Source: an uncultured Bacteroidales bacterium (lineage in GTDB: Bacteria > Bacteroidota > Bacteroidia > Bacteroidales > Bacteroidaceae). Taken from it: DNA of 64,000 nt. Positions within the stretch are counted from its first letter, which is position 1; the number at the start of each line of letters is the position of its first letter. Shown here piece after piece: positions 38,693 through 46,768 of this stretch. A program made the position numbers and the translations under genes. The stretch covers positions 1-64,000 of the forward strand of contig CACZJU010000007.1 of NCBI GenBank assembly GCA_902781515.1, read 5' to 3'. The notes under the pieces are model-generated. The model had not been told where the DNA came from. It was given only the letters and a program-made list of their open reading frames with translations, and did not search any database.

Positions 38693-38952
38693 TCCTCAAC
38701 CTCCTTTTCCTTCTCCTTCTCCTGTCCTGGGTGAAAGACTACAGCCAGCAGAGTCATCACTGCCATAAGCATGATATACACTGCGCTATTGTCCTTCGTT
38801 ATCAGGAAGTATATGCCGCCGTAGATTATGGGACATAGCACAATGAGGGCACGAATGCTCTTACGCAGTAGCTTCTTCGTGAGCGCAACAGGAATTGCCA
38901 CGAGAGTAATGAGGCAGAGTATAAACAGATAAATGTATGTATGTTCGTTCAT
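38689..38952 (-). CDS. Small membrane protein of unknown function
   Basis: An 87-residue protein with three predicted transmembrane helices (about 5-24, 33-51, 55-78) and a charged C-terminal tail ([12 protein letters not shown]). I recognise no family. It overlaps recR upstream and the GT2 gene downstream by 4 bases each, so it is translated as part of a tight unit. Overlap on both sides and the hydrophobic pattern make it a real gene. The position suggests a link to the glycosyltransferase rather than to RecR, but this is inference. Confidence 0.75.
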   Translation of the reverse strand: MNEHTYIYLFILCLITLVAIPVALTKKLLRKSIRALIVLCPIIYGGIYFLITKDNSAVYIMLMAVMTLLAVVFHPGQEKEKEKEVEE

Positions 38953-39566
38953 AGACTTATGTTGAAAGGTGTACGGTTGACGATAGAACGTCCGAGCGTT
39001 ACTTCGTCAGTATATTGCAGTTCATCGTTTTGTGCCACACCACGGGCAATAACGCTCAATTTTACTCCGCTGTCGGAAAGTTTCCGATAGATGTAGAAGT
39101 TTGTGGTGTCGCCCTCCATTGTGGGACTTAGGGCAAGTATGACCTCTGAGATATCTCCTGCGTTGACACGCTCTATGAGACTTTGTATCTGCAAGTCGCT
39201 TGGTCCTATGCCGTCCATCGGTGAGATTACTCCTCCAAGCACATGGTAAGTACCGCGATACTGCTGTGTGGCTTCTATTGCCATCACGTCCTGAATGTTC
39301 TCCACTACGCAGATTATCGAGTGGTCGCGTCGAGGGTTAGCACATATATCACAGGTGTCTGTGTCGGATATGTTGTGACAGACTTTGCAGAACTTTACCT
39401 CCTGACGCAGACGGATGATACTCTGTCCGAAGGACTCCACACTCTTTACGTCTTGACGCAACAGGTGAAGGACCAGCCGCATGGCGGTCTTTGAACCTAC
39501 GCCTGGAAGTTTTGCAAACTCCTCGACGGCCCTTTCCAATAACTGTGAGGGATAGTGCTGTATCAT
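38949..39566 (-). CDS. recR: Recombination mediator RecR
   Basis: A 205-residue DNA-binding protein that with RecO and RecF loads RecA at gaps. Domain order is standard: an N-terminal helix-hairpin-helix ([20 protein letters not shown], about 18-37), a four-cysteine zinc finger (CKVC ... CDIC, about 60-76), the TOPRIM domain ([30 protein letters not shown]-type loop as [15 protein letters not shown]), and a C-terminal tail. Length matches the family (about 200). It overlaps hisB upstream by 4 bases, so it is co-translated with the histidine genes, an order often seen in Prevotella and relatives. Confidence 0.97.
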   Translation of the reverse strand: MIQHYPSQLLERAVEEFAKLPGVGSKTAMRLVLHLLRQDVKSVESFGQSIIRLRQEVKFCKVCHNISDTDTCDICANPRRDHSIICVVENIQDVMAIEATQQYRGTYHVLGGVISPMDGIGPSDLQIQSLIERVNAGDISEVILALSPTMEGDTTNFYIYRKLSDSGVKLSVIARGVAQNDELQYTDEVTLGRSIVNRTPFNISL

Positions 39567-40627
39567 AGCACACCTTTGCTGGATGGTAATTGCATGTGAT
39601 GTATGTCGCGACGGACGGCCATCTTCAGGGCACGTGCAAGGGCTTTGAATATTCCTTCTATCTTGTGGTGCTCGTTGTCGCCCTCTGCCTTTATGTTCAG
39701 GTTCATACGTGCAGCATCGCTTAGGCTCTTGAAGAAGTGCAGGAACATTTCGGTAGGCATTTCTCCAATTCGCTCGCGATGGAACTCAGCATTCCAAACG
39801 AGCCAGGGACGACCTCCGAAATCGAGAGCTACCTGACACAGACAGTCGTCCATTGGCAGACAATATCCGTAGCGCTCTATGCCACGTTTATCGCCAAGTG
39901 CTTTAGCCAGACATTCACCCAAAGCCAGAGCTGTATCCTCGATGGTGTGGTGCTCATCGACGTGTAGGTCACCTTTGCAGCGAACGGTCAAATCGATATT
40001 GCCGTGCTTGGCTATCTGCTCAAGCATATGGTCGAAGAATCCTAAGCCAGTATTGATGTCGGCCTTACCGTCTCCGTCGAGATTCACACTTACGAGTATG
40101 TCCGTCTCCTTAGTCGTGCGCTTCACCTCTGCTGTGCGTTCACCTGCATACACCGTTTCACAAATTTTCTCCCAGTCCATAGTGGGGGACAGGATAAGGG
40201 CTTTGCAACCGAGATTCTTTGCCAGTTGGGCGTCAGTCTCACGGTCGCCGATGACATAGCTGTTGGCAATGTCGAACGAACCATCGAGATATGGAGTCAG
40301 CATAGCAGTACCTGGCTTGCGCGTAGGACGGTTGTCTTCAGGGAACGAACGGTCGATATGTTGTGCATCGAACTCTACGCCTTCGCTGTGAAGCGTTTCC
40401 AGCATGAGATTATGAGTTGGCCAGAAGTCGGCTTCGGGATACGACGATGTTCCTAATCCGTCTTGGTTCGAAACCATCACGAACAGGTAGTCGGTGTGCT
40501 TACGCAGGAAACTGAGAGCCGATATGGCGCCAGGTACAAAACGAAACTTCTCGAACGAGTCTATCTGCTCGTCTTCGGGCTCCTTCAGAATCGTCCCGTC
40601 TCTGTCTATAAATAGTATCTTTTTCAT
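39563..40627 (-). CDS. hisB: Bifunctional histidinol-phosphatase / imidazoleglycerol-phosphate dehydratase
   Basis: A two-domain enzyme for steps 6 and 8 of histidine synthesis. The N-terminal HAD phosphatase (about 1-165) has the nucleophile pair in FIDRDGTIL (Asp8, Asp10), and VSNQDGLGT. The C-terminal dehydratase (about 170-354) has the manganese-binding histidine motifs [29 protein letters not shown] and the C-terminal [16 protein letters not shown]. It is 354 residues, as for the fused enterobacterial and Bacteroidota form. It overlaps hisC upstream and recR downstream by 4 bases each. Confidence 0.97.
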   Translation of the reverse strand: MKKILFIDRDGTILKEPEDEQIDSFEKFRFVPGAISALSFLRKHTDYLFVMVSNQDGLGTSSYPEADFWPTHNLMLETLHSEGVEFDAQHIDRSFPEDNRPTRKPGTAMLTPYLDGSFDIANSYVIGDRETDAQLAKNLGCKALILSPTMDWEKICETVYAGERTAEVKRTTKETDILVSVNLDGDGKADINTGLGFFDHMLEQIAKHGNIDLTVRCKGDLHVDEHHTIEDTALALGECLAKALGDKRGIERYGYCLPMDDCLCQVALDFGGRPWLVWNAEFHRERIGEMPTEMFLHFFKSLSDAARMNLNIKAEGDNEHHKIEGIFKALARALKMAVRRDIHHMQLPSSKGVL

Positions 40628-41664
40628 GGGCGATATTGTCTTAGAGCACTCAGCAGTTCACAGTTTTCCTGTGGCGTGCCGATAGTTATTCTCAGACAGT
40701 TTCCACAGAGTTCCACGCGATTACGGTTGCGCACTATGATACCACGTTCCACGAGATAGTGGTATATGCTGTCGGCATCCGTTACTTTTACTAAGAAAAA
40801 ATTAGCATCGGTGGGATACATCTTCTGGCAAATAGGAAGTTCAGCCACAGCTGGAACCAAATGTGCACGCTCCGTTATGATAATGCTGAGCCATTGCTGG
40901 AACTTCTGTACAGAGTGCAACATCTCCACAGCCTGTTTCTGAGTGAGTTGGTTTACATTGTAGGGATATTTCACCTTGTTGAACAAAGCGATTATTTCTG
41001 GTGATGCAAAAGCCATACCCAGACGTATAGCAGCACTTGCCCAAGCCTTGCTCATAGTGTTCAGTACAATGAGGTTAGGGTATTGTGGCAGCTCGTAGCG
41101 GAAAGGCCTCTCCTGAGCAAAATCGCTATATGCTTCATCGAGAACCACTATGCCGTCGAAACCCTTTAGCACCTTCACTATTTGTTTACGTTCAAGACAG
41201 TTGCCCGTAGGATTGTTGGGCGAACACATCCATATTACCTTGGTGTGAGCATCGCATGCAGCCAACAGTTTGTCAGCATCGAGCTGGAAGTTCTCGTTGA
41301 GTAATACCGTACGATACTCCACATCGTTGATGTCGGCACACACCTTATACATACCGTATGTTGGTGCTATAGCTACAACGTTGTCCTCTTTTGGTTCGCA
41401 GAATATGCGATATACAAGGTCTATTGCTTCGTCGCTACCATTGCCAAGAAACATATATTCGGCAGGTACATCCTTCACCTTTGCCAACTCGGCTTTCAGT
41501 TCCTCCTGCAGAGGGTCGGGATAGCGATTGAAGTTAGTGTTGTATGGATTCTCGTTAGCATCGATGAAAACGTGTGCCTCGCGACCTTTGAACTCATCGC
41601 GTGCACAGCTGTATGGAGTCAGCCGCTGTATGTTTGGTCGTACCAGTTTCTCTAAATTTCTCAT
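40624..41664 (-). CDS. hisC: Histidinol-phosphate aminotransferase
   Basis: A 346-residue class II aminotransferase using pyridoxal phosphate to convert imidazole-acetol phosphate to histidinol phosphate. The cofactor lysine is Lys206 in [16 protein letters not shown]. Other signatures are [10 protein letters not shown] near 35-44, the SPNNPTGN loop (148-155), and VLDEAYSDF (about 174-182). The gene lies 5 bases after hisD and overlaps hisB by 4 bases. Confidence 0.96.
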   Translation of the reverse strand: MRNLEKLVRPNIQRLTPYSCARDEFKGREAHVFIDANENPYNTNFNRYPDPLQEELKAELAKVKDVPAEYMFLGNGSDEAIDLVYRIFCEPKEDNVVAIAPTYGMYKVCADINDVEYRTVLLNENFQLDADKLLAACDAHTKVIWMCSPNNPTGNCLERKQIVKVLKGFDGIVVLDEAYSDFAQERPFRYELPQYPNLIVLNTMSKAWASAAIRLGMAFASPEIIALFNKVKYPYNVNQLTQKQAVEMLHSVQKFQQWLSIIITERAHLVPAVAELPICQKMYPTDANFFLVKVTDADSIYHYLVERGIIVRNRNRVELCGNCLRITIGTPQENCELLSALRQYRP

Positions 41665-41669
41665 AATCC

Positions 41670-42947
41670 TTAATCCCTCAATCTCAGTGTCATCGCGTTA
41701 CGATGCGCATTCAGTTGTTCGTTTTCAGCCATCAGTTCCACAGCATGTCCTATGGTCTTGATTCCTTCGCGAGTCAACTCTTGGAAAGTCACCTTACGCT
41801 GATAACTGTCTAGATTTACTCCGTTGTATGCCACAGCATATCCGTTGGTGGGCAGCGTGTGATTCGTTCCGCTGGCATAGTCTCCTGCACTTTCCGGTGT
41901 GAGATGTCCGAGGAATACGCTTCCTGCATTCACAACCTTGTCTGCCAGTTCCATGTAATTCTCAGTCTCTATGATAAGATGCTCTGGGGCATACATATTG
42001 GTCAGACGCATCATCTCTTCGTCGTTCCCAACAAGAATAATCTTGCTGTGCTTCAGAGCCTCTGCTGCAATCTCCTGACGAGGCAACTGTGCCAGTTGGC
42101 GTTCCACTTCGGCTTCCACCTTTGAGATTAGTTCCTCACAAGTGGTTACGAGCAGTACCTGACTGTCCACACCATGTTCTGCCTGTGACAGGAGGTCGGC
42201 AGCTACGAAAGCAGGATTAGCCGTTTTGTCGGCAAGAACTTCTACCTCGCTGGGACCTGCAGGCATATCAATGGCAACATCGTGCAGAGACACCTGCTGC
42301 TTGGCACACATAACATACTGATTGCCCGGACCGAATATCTTGTAAACCTTGGGCACCGATTCTGTACCGTATGCCATAGCGCCGATTGCTTGTACACCGC
42401 CAATTTTGAATATTCGACTGACACCGGCTATGCGTGCTGCCACCAGTATGACGGGATTTACTTTCCCTTCACGGTTTGGGGGAGTGCAGAGCACAATCTC
42501 GCTGCAACCGGCAATCTTGGCAGGAGTTGCCAACATCAGTACTGTGCTGAACAGAGGGGCAGTGCCACCAGGAATGTATAGACCTACGCGCTCTATGGGA
42601 ATGCTCTTCTGCCAACATGTGACGCCTGTTGTTACCTGGCATTTCTTACCTTCGAAACGCTGTGCTGCGTGGAAGGTGTGTATGTTGCGGTGTGCCAGTT
42701 CCAGAGCCTGCTTCAGTTCGTCGCTGACCAAAGTCTCTGCCTCTTGCATCTCCTCTGCTGTGACTGCTAAGGACTGAAGGCTAACGTGGTCGAACTGTTC
42801 CTCAAACTTCTTAACGGCTTCATCACCCTGCTGGCGCACTTCTGTCAACACCTTGGTAACAGTGTCGTTGAGTTGCTGCGCATCCTTTGTCGGACGTTGC
42901 AACAGTTCTGCCCATTCCTCCTTGTTAGGATATCTGTAAATATTCAT
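41670..42947 (-). CDS. hisD: Histidinol dehydrogenase
   Basis: A 425-residue zinc enzyme that oxidises histidinol to histidine in two NAD-dependent steps, the last reactions of the pathway. Motifs include [48 protein letters not shown], the zinc-ligand region [12 protein letters not shown] (Gln and His) and the catalytic Glu-His pair in APEHLIIE. The start (ATG 42945-42947) is 42 bases after the hisG stop, and a GC-rich repeat lies in that gap. Confidence 0.97.
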   Translation of the reverse strand: MNIYRYPNKEEWAELLQRPTKDAQQLNDTVTKVLTEVRQQGDEAVKKFEEQFDHVSLQSLAVTAEEMQEAETLVSDELKQALELAHRNIHTFHAAQRFEGKKCQVTTGVTCWQKSIPIERVGLYIPGGTAPLFSTVLMLATPAKIAGCSEIVLCTPPNREGKVNPVILVAARIAGVSRIFKIGGVQAIGAMAYGTESVPKVYKIFGPGNQYVMCAKQQVSLHDVAIDMPAGPSEVEVLADKTANPAFVAADLLSQAEHGVDSQVLLVTTCEELISKVEAEVERQLAQLPRQEIAAEALKHSKIILVGNDEEMMRLTNMYAPEHLIIETENYMELADKVVNAGSVFLGHLTPESAGDYASGTNHTLPTNGYAVAYNGVNLDSYQRKVTFQELTREGIKTIGHAVELMAENEQLNAHRNAMTLRLRD

Positions 42948-42960
42948 ATTATAAGTTGTT

Positions 42961-42989
42961 CACCCTCCTTCAGGGAGGGATGGGGTAGG
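42961..42989. repeat. GC-rich palindromic repeat between hisG and hisD
   Basis: CACCCTCC-TTCA-GGGAGGG forms a near-perfect dyad and is followed by ATGGGGTAGG. It starts right after the hisG stop and ends 13 bases before hisD. It resembles the elements in the GltD fusion, cydA and cydB, but is outside coding sequence. The hairpin could lower expression of hisDCB relative to hisG. Confidence 0.65.
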
Positions 42990-43841
42990 CTATAATATCA
43001 TTTTCTCAACAGGAATCACGAGAATGCCTTCGGCTCCCAGTTCCTTCAACTTACTGATGATTTGCCAAAAGCTCTTCTCGTCAATAACTGTGTGCACACT
43101 GTTCCATCCTGGTGTTGCAAGGGGCATCACCGTTGGGCTCTTCATGCCTGGCAATACCTTGATGATGGCATCGAGACTCTCTGTGGGCACGTTCATCAGT
43201 ACGTACTTCTTGTCCTCTGCATTCTTGACTGCTTCTATGCGGAACAACAGTTCATCGAGTATGGCACGTTTCTCTTCGCTGAGATTTGGAGTGCCTATGA
43301 GCAAAGCCTCGCTCTTCATCACCACTTCCACCTCGCGCAGGTTGTTGCTCACCAGCGTGCTGCCGCTGGACACGATGTCGAATATGGCGTCGGCCAGACC
43401 GATGCCCGGACTTATCTCAACACTACCCGTGATGACATGTATTTCGGCATTGATGCCGTGCTGCTGCATAAAGCGGCGCAGGATGCCAGGATAGCTGGTG
43501 GCAATCTTCTTGCCCTCAAACCAAGTGAGACCGGGATAATCTATAGCCTTGGGAATAGCTAACGACAGACGGCACTTGCTGAAGCCGAGCGGACGGATGA
43601 TGTCTGCTTTTTCCTGACGTTCCTCAAACTCGTTCTGTCCCACAATTCCAAGATCGGCAACGCCCGATGCTACGCTCTGTGGAATATCGTCGTCGCGCAG
43701 ATACAGCACTTCGATGGGGAAATTTGTACTCTCCACCAACAGCGTACGCTTGCTGCTGGGTATCTTTATTCCTGCTTCAGAGAGCAGGCTTATGGTGTCT
43801 TCGTAAAGACGTCCTTTCGATTGAACGGCTATTCTAATCAT
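42990..43841 (-). CDS. hisG: ATP phosphoribosyltransferase, long form
   Basis: First enzyme of histidine synthesis, joining ATP and PRPP, and normally inhibited by histidine. From the ATG at 43839-43841 (MIRIAVQSKGRLYEDT) the protein has 283 residues: two catalytic domains (about 1-210) and the C-terminal regulatory ACT-like domain of the long form (VLMNVPTESLDAIIKVLPGM, then the end GAEGILVIPVEKMI). The PRPP loop appears as DAIFDIVSSGSTLVSN. It needs no HisZ partner. The longer upstream frame overlaps queE and is not coding. A consensus promoter lies 22 bases ahead. No T-box or leader-peptide attenuator is visible. Confidence 0.96.
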   Translation of the reverse strand: MIRIAVQSKGRLYEDTISLLSEAGIKIPSSKRTLLVESTNFPIEVLYLRDDDIPQSVASGVADLGIVGQNEFEERQEKADIIRPLGFSKCRLSLAIPKAIDYPGLTWFEGKKIATSYPGILRRFMQQHGINAEIHVITGSVEISPGIGLADAIFDIVSSGSTLVSNNLREVEVVMKSEALLIGTPNLSEEKRAILDELLFRIEAVKNAEDKKYVLMNVPTESLDAIIKVLPGMKSPTVMPLATPGWNSVHTVIDEKSFWQIISKLKELGAEGILVIPVEKMIL

Positions 43842-43862
43842 ACTTTTTACATTAAACGCGTG

Positions 43863-43893
43863 CAAAGATACGAATAATCTGTGATATAACAAA
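43863..43893 (-). promoter_or_regulatory. Promoter of the his operon
   Basis: Minus-strand TTTG (43890-43893), 19 bases, TATCTTTG (43863-43870). The -33 box starts one base after the queE stop codon. Confidence 0.83.
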
Positions 43894-43894
43894 A

Positions 43895-44464
43895 TCAGCG
43901 CACACCTATCAGCTTGTGAGTCTGCAAGCTGAGTCGCCACATTGGGTGCGAGATTATGTAGTCGACGGCTTCATTTAGCAGTTTGTCGTTTTTCTCCTTG
44001 TTTCCTGTGTCGCAGGGCTGAAGACTCCACACCTGTGGACGAAACATCTGTTCGTATGGCTTCATATCCTGCCCTTCAAAGACTACCTTCACTTCGTGCG
44101 GCTCAAGAATTACGGTCTCTTCGAGAACCTTTGGAGAACAGGTAATCCAGTCAATAGTGGAAGGAAGGTGTCGTGTGCCGTTAGTCTCTATCTGAACATA
44201 GAAACCTACTTCGTGCAGAGCGTCAACCAAAGTTGGGAGGTCCTTTTGCAATGAAGGTTCTCCGCCTGTGATTACAGCGTGACGAGGCGCATAGGATGAG
44301 GCTGCCACCACTATTTCCTCAACCGACATCTCCCATCCCTCTTCGTGCTTTGTATCGCAGAAAGGACAGCGCAGATTGCAGCCGCTGGTGCGGATAAAAA
44401 CAGAGGGCGTACCTGTGTAGTATCCCTCTCCCTGAATAGAACAGAAGATTTCGTTAATCCTCAT
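43895..44464 (-). CDS. queE: 7-carboxy-7-deazaguanine synthase (radical SAM)
   Basis: Converts 6-carboxytetrahydropterin to 7-carboxy-7-deazaguanine in queuosine synthesis. The 189-residue protein is a short radical SAM enzyme. The 4Fe-4S ligands are in SGCNLRCPFCDT (CxxxCxxC), preceded by SIQGEGYYTGTPSVFIR, and the SAM-binding GGE is in AVITGGEPSLQ. Other conserved parts are QIETNGTRHLP and ITCSPKV. Its start overlaps the end of queD by 11 bases in another frame, so the pair is coupled. folE (19178) supplies the precursor pathway elsewhere in the window. Confidence 0.95.
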   Translation of the reverse strand: MRINEIFCSIQGEGYYTGTPSVFIRTSGCNLRCPFCDTKHEEGWEMSVEEIVVAASSYAPRHAVITGGEPSLQKDLPTLVDALHEVGFYVQIETNGTRHLPSTIDWITCSPKVLEETVILEPHEVKVVFEGQDMKPYEQMFRPQVWSLQPCDTGNKEKNDKLLNEAVDYIISHPMWRLSLQTHKLIGVR

Positions 44465-44792
44465 CTTTCTCGTATGAGGCTTGGTTGTTCATGCTCTCAA
44501 TCACATCCACACGATATGCCTGCGGCACTTGGTCGCATACCCATCGGGCGATGTTCTCGGCTGTTGGATTGAAAGGCAATATCTCGTTGAGGTTGGTATG
44601 GTCCAGACGGTCGCGGAACAATCGCTTCAGGTGTGTGAAGTCCACCACCATACCGTTCTTGTCCAATTCTCGAGCCTTGCAATGTACGGTAATAATCCAG
44701 TTGTGACCATGCAACTGCTGGCACTTGCTTTCGTAGTCAAGCGTCAGTTTGTGGCTGGCCGATATTTCAAAAGTCTTCTTTATGTAATACAC
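44454..44792 (-). CDS. queD: 6-carboxy-5,6,7,8-tetrahydropterin synthase
   Basis: A 112-residue member of the PTPS family. It makes 6-carboxytetrahydropterin from dihydroneopterin triphosphate. Zinc-binding histidines are in SASHKL (His14) and QLHGHNW (His29 and His31). The catalytic Cys precedes them in SKCQQLHGH, which separates QueD from the eukaryotic-type sepiapterin enzymes. The C-terminal NPTAENIARWVCDQV and the following VIESMNNQASYE are typical. It is followed by queE with an 11-base overlap. An AT-rich tract with TTTTCAA repeats separates it from the aminopeptidase gene upstream. Confidence 0.95.
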   Translation of the reverse strand: MYYIKKTFEISASHKLTLDYESKCQQLHGHNWIITVHCKARELDKNGMVVDFTHLKRLFRDRLDHTNLNEILPFNPTAENIARWVCDQVPQAYRVDVIESMNNQASYEKDED

Positions 44793-44827
44793 GGATTTTA
44801 TATAATTTAAAATTCAATTTTCAATCT

Positions 44828-46111
44828 TCAATTTTCATCATAGAATTTGGTGAATGCACGGATGCAGAAGTCGTGGTCGGCAAGAGTGCCGGTCTCCCTG
44901 CATGAGTGCATAGCCCAAATGGGGTTGCCCATATCCACTCCGCGTAGGGGCAGACTTGCGGCAAGTATGTTGCCCAATGTGCTTCCGCCAGCTACGTCGC
45001 TGTGGTTTACGAAATACTGGCAAGGAACGCCTGCTTCGCGACATATCTCTGCAAACACGGCTGCCGAACTGGCATCGGTGGCATATTTCTGTGCTGCGTT
45101 TATCTTTATTACCGGTCCGCCGCCCATCTGTGGGTGGTTCGTCGGGTCGTATTTCTCAGAGTAGTTGGGATGCCAAGCGTGGGCATTATCGGCACTTATC
45201 ATAAAGGCCTGTTCTACGGCGCGGAACCAATCGTCCATTGTTCCTCCCTGTGCCAGCACTATACGCTGAAGCATTGTCGAGAGGAAAGGACTGCCTGCAC
45301 CTTGCTTTGTCTGACTTCCTGTCTCCTCGTTGTCGAAGATTGCCAACACCTGAGTCACCTCCGGAGACTTGTTGGCTGCAAGAAGAGCTTCCAGTCCTGC
45401 GTGCACCATCGAGAGGTCGTCGAGCCTTCCGCTGCTGATGAACTCTCCGTTGAGACCTACGGCACAGGTTGGTGTGGCATCATAGAGGTAGAGGTCGAAA
45501 TCCAGAATATCCTGCTTCTCCACATTCAGTTCTTTGCTTATGAGATTCAGCAGCACACCGCCTTCAAGCTGCTCGTTTATGATGCCTATAATGGGCAGCA
45601 TATCCTTCTGTTTGCTCAGTTTCACACCATCGTTGACCTGACGGTTGAAATGTATGGCAAGATTGGGGATTACCAGCAATGGACGCTTAATGTGCAGCAA
45701 GCGTGTCTCAGGGTGCAAAGCATCTTTTCCGCGCAGCATAACACGTCCGGCAAGCGACAGGGGACGGTCCATCCAAGTGCTCATAATAGGACCTCCATAA
45801 ACTTCTGTGTTCAGTTTCATCAGTCCTCCCTCGCATTTCATTTCGCCCTGTGGCTTAATGCGGAAAGTGGGGGAGTCGCAATGTGCACAGATGATATGGA
45901 AACCGCTCTCTGCCATTGGTTTGCTACCAATGCGGAACGCATAGAGCGATGAATCGTTCTTGGTTACGAAAAACTGGTCGCCTGCCTTTACTTCTGAAAG
46001 GGGCTTTGTAGTGTCGAAATGCTTGAACCCAGCGGCTTCAAGCACTTCTTTTATGGTGTTTACAGCCAGAAAGTTAACTGGCGATTTATCTAAAAACTCA
46101 AATATCTTCAT
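44828..46111 (-). CDS. M18-family aspartyl aminopeptidase
   Basis: A 427-residue cytosolic di-zinc aminopeptidase that removes N-terminal acidic residues, with a role in peptide turnover. Metal-site motifs are ICAHCDSPTF (about 74-83), SGRLDDLSMVHAGLEALL (about 227-244), IFDNEETGSQTKQGAGS (about 260-276, general-base Glu pair), SADNAHAWHPNYSEKYD, and the final His region WAMHSCRETGTLADH. Length matches M18. Repeat tracts flank both ends: TTTTCAA units just after the stop (44808-44837) and ACTCTCA units before the ATG (46112-46143). It sits between queD and the TIR-like gene on the same strand. Confidence 0.94.
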   Translation of the reverse strand: MKIFEFLDKSPVNFLAVNTIKEVLEAAGFKHFDTTKPLSEVKAGDQFFVTKNDSSLYAFRIGSKPMAESGFHIICAHCDSPTFRIKPQGEMKCEGGLMKLNTEVYGGPIMSTWMDRPLSLAGRVMLRGKDALHPETRLLHIKRPLLVIPNLAIHFNRQVNDGVKLSKQKDMLPIIGIINEQLEGGVLLNLISKELNVEKQDILDFDLYLYDATPTCAVGLNGEFISSGRLDDLSMVHAGLEALLAANKSPEVTQVLAIFDNEETGSQTKQGAGSPFLSTMLQRIVLAQGGTMDDWFRAVEQAFMISADNAHAWHPNYSEKYDPTNHPQMGGGPVIKINAAQKYATDASSAAVFAEICREAGVPCQYFVNHSDVAGGSTLGNILAASLPLRGVDMGNPIWAMHSCRETGTLADHDFCIRAFTKFYDEN

Positions 46112-46143
46112 ACTCTCAACTCTAAACTCTCAACTCTCAACTA
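46112..46143. repeat. ACTCTCA/ACTCTAA tandem tract between two genes
   Basis: Imperfect heptamers fill the whole gap between the M18 start and the TIR-like stop; the stop codon (46141-46143) lies in the tract. Confidence 0.75.
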
Positions 46144-46668
46144 GAATATGGTAGTCGAATTCCACGGGTAGAACTGTTCGCTGACGCTGAACGTACCCAA
46201 AGCACGCTCCAACTTGTCGCGCGTCAGGGGAATATGAGCCATACGTGCGCTATCCAATCCTATGTACTTACGCGGTTTGTTTGGCAACCACTCCCAGAAT
46301 TTCTCCACGCTGTTCTCGTCGAGTTCCTCCAATCCTGCATAGGCAATGACTACGGGCAGGTGGAAACGGTTGACACAGCGCGATATCTGCCAGTTGAGAA
46401 TATGACTTTCTGTATTTAAAACAGGACTGGCCACCACCAGCAGATTGTCGGCTTCTGCCATCAGTTTCAGGAAACGCGTCTTCGTAGTTGTCTCCAGCAA
46501 ATCCTCGTGCTCGGCAGAGAACTTAATCTCGTGCATATTCACGAAATTGAAACGGTCGGGATGGCGCTTTTGCCATTCATCCAACTGCTGGAATGTATGC
46601 CAGTTGCTGTTCACTTTGTCTGATACGGCATCGGCATCAAATGCGATGTAAGTGGCTCTTGCTTTCAT
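46141..46668 (-). CDS. TIR-like (MTH538/DUF1863-type) domain protein
   Basis: A 175-residue soluble protein. Its order of elements resembles the TIR-like domain of the MTH538/ThsB group: a first strand ATYIAFDADAV, a second strand FNFVNMHEI, a helix TKTRFLKLMAEADNLLVV leading to a strand, then LNWQISRCVNRFHLPVVIAY. In active TIR NADases the tryptophan or tyrosine is followed by a catalytic Glu (W/Y-E-I); here the residue is Gln94, so NADase activity is doubtful. The C-terminal 60 residues are family-specific. The gene is downstream of its own promoter and 29 bases before the M18 gene. No Thoeris ThsA partner or other defence gene is adjacent. Assignment is by fold pattern only; a small flavodoxin-like protein is an alternative. 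Confidence 0.5.
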   Translation of the reverse strand: MKARATYIAFDADAVSDKVNSNWHTFQQLDEWQKRHPDRFNFVNMHEIKFSAEHEDLLETTTKTRFLKLMAEADNLLVVASPVLNTESHILNWQISRCVNRFHLPVVIAYAGLEELDENSVEKFWEWLPNKPRKYIGLDSARMAHIPLTRDKLERALGTFSVSEQFYPWNSTTIF

Positions 46669-46688
46669 ATTTTTATTATTACGTGTGG

Positions 46689-46746
46689 CAAAGATACAAT
46701 AATTAAATCAAAAATTAAAAATTAAAAATTAAAAGTTGTATATTTG
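46689..46746. promoter_or_regulatory. Back-to-back promoters around an AATTAAAA tract
   Basis: Minus-strand TATCTTTG (46689-46696) serves the TIR-like gene, and plus-strand TATATTTG (46739-46746) serves the GH92 gene. The 42 bases between are ATTAAAA-type tandem repeats. Neither promoter has a clear -33 TTTG; both would place it (TTTA/TAAA, 46716-46719) in the repeat. Confidence 0.6.
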
Positions 46747-46768
46747 CCGTGAATTTAACTACAAAACG

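Noticed and set aside
43842-43940. An N-terminal extension of HisG into queE
   Set aside because: The extension has no conserved sequence, crosses the his promoter, and MIRIAVQSKGR is the usual HisG start.
46141-46668. A complete Thoeris defence system
   Set aside because: Only one TIR-like gene is present, its catalytic Glu is replaced, and neighbours are an aminopeptidase and a mannosidase; no ThsA-like gene is in the window.
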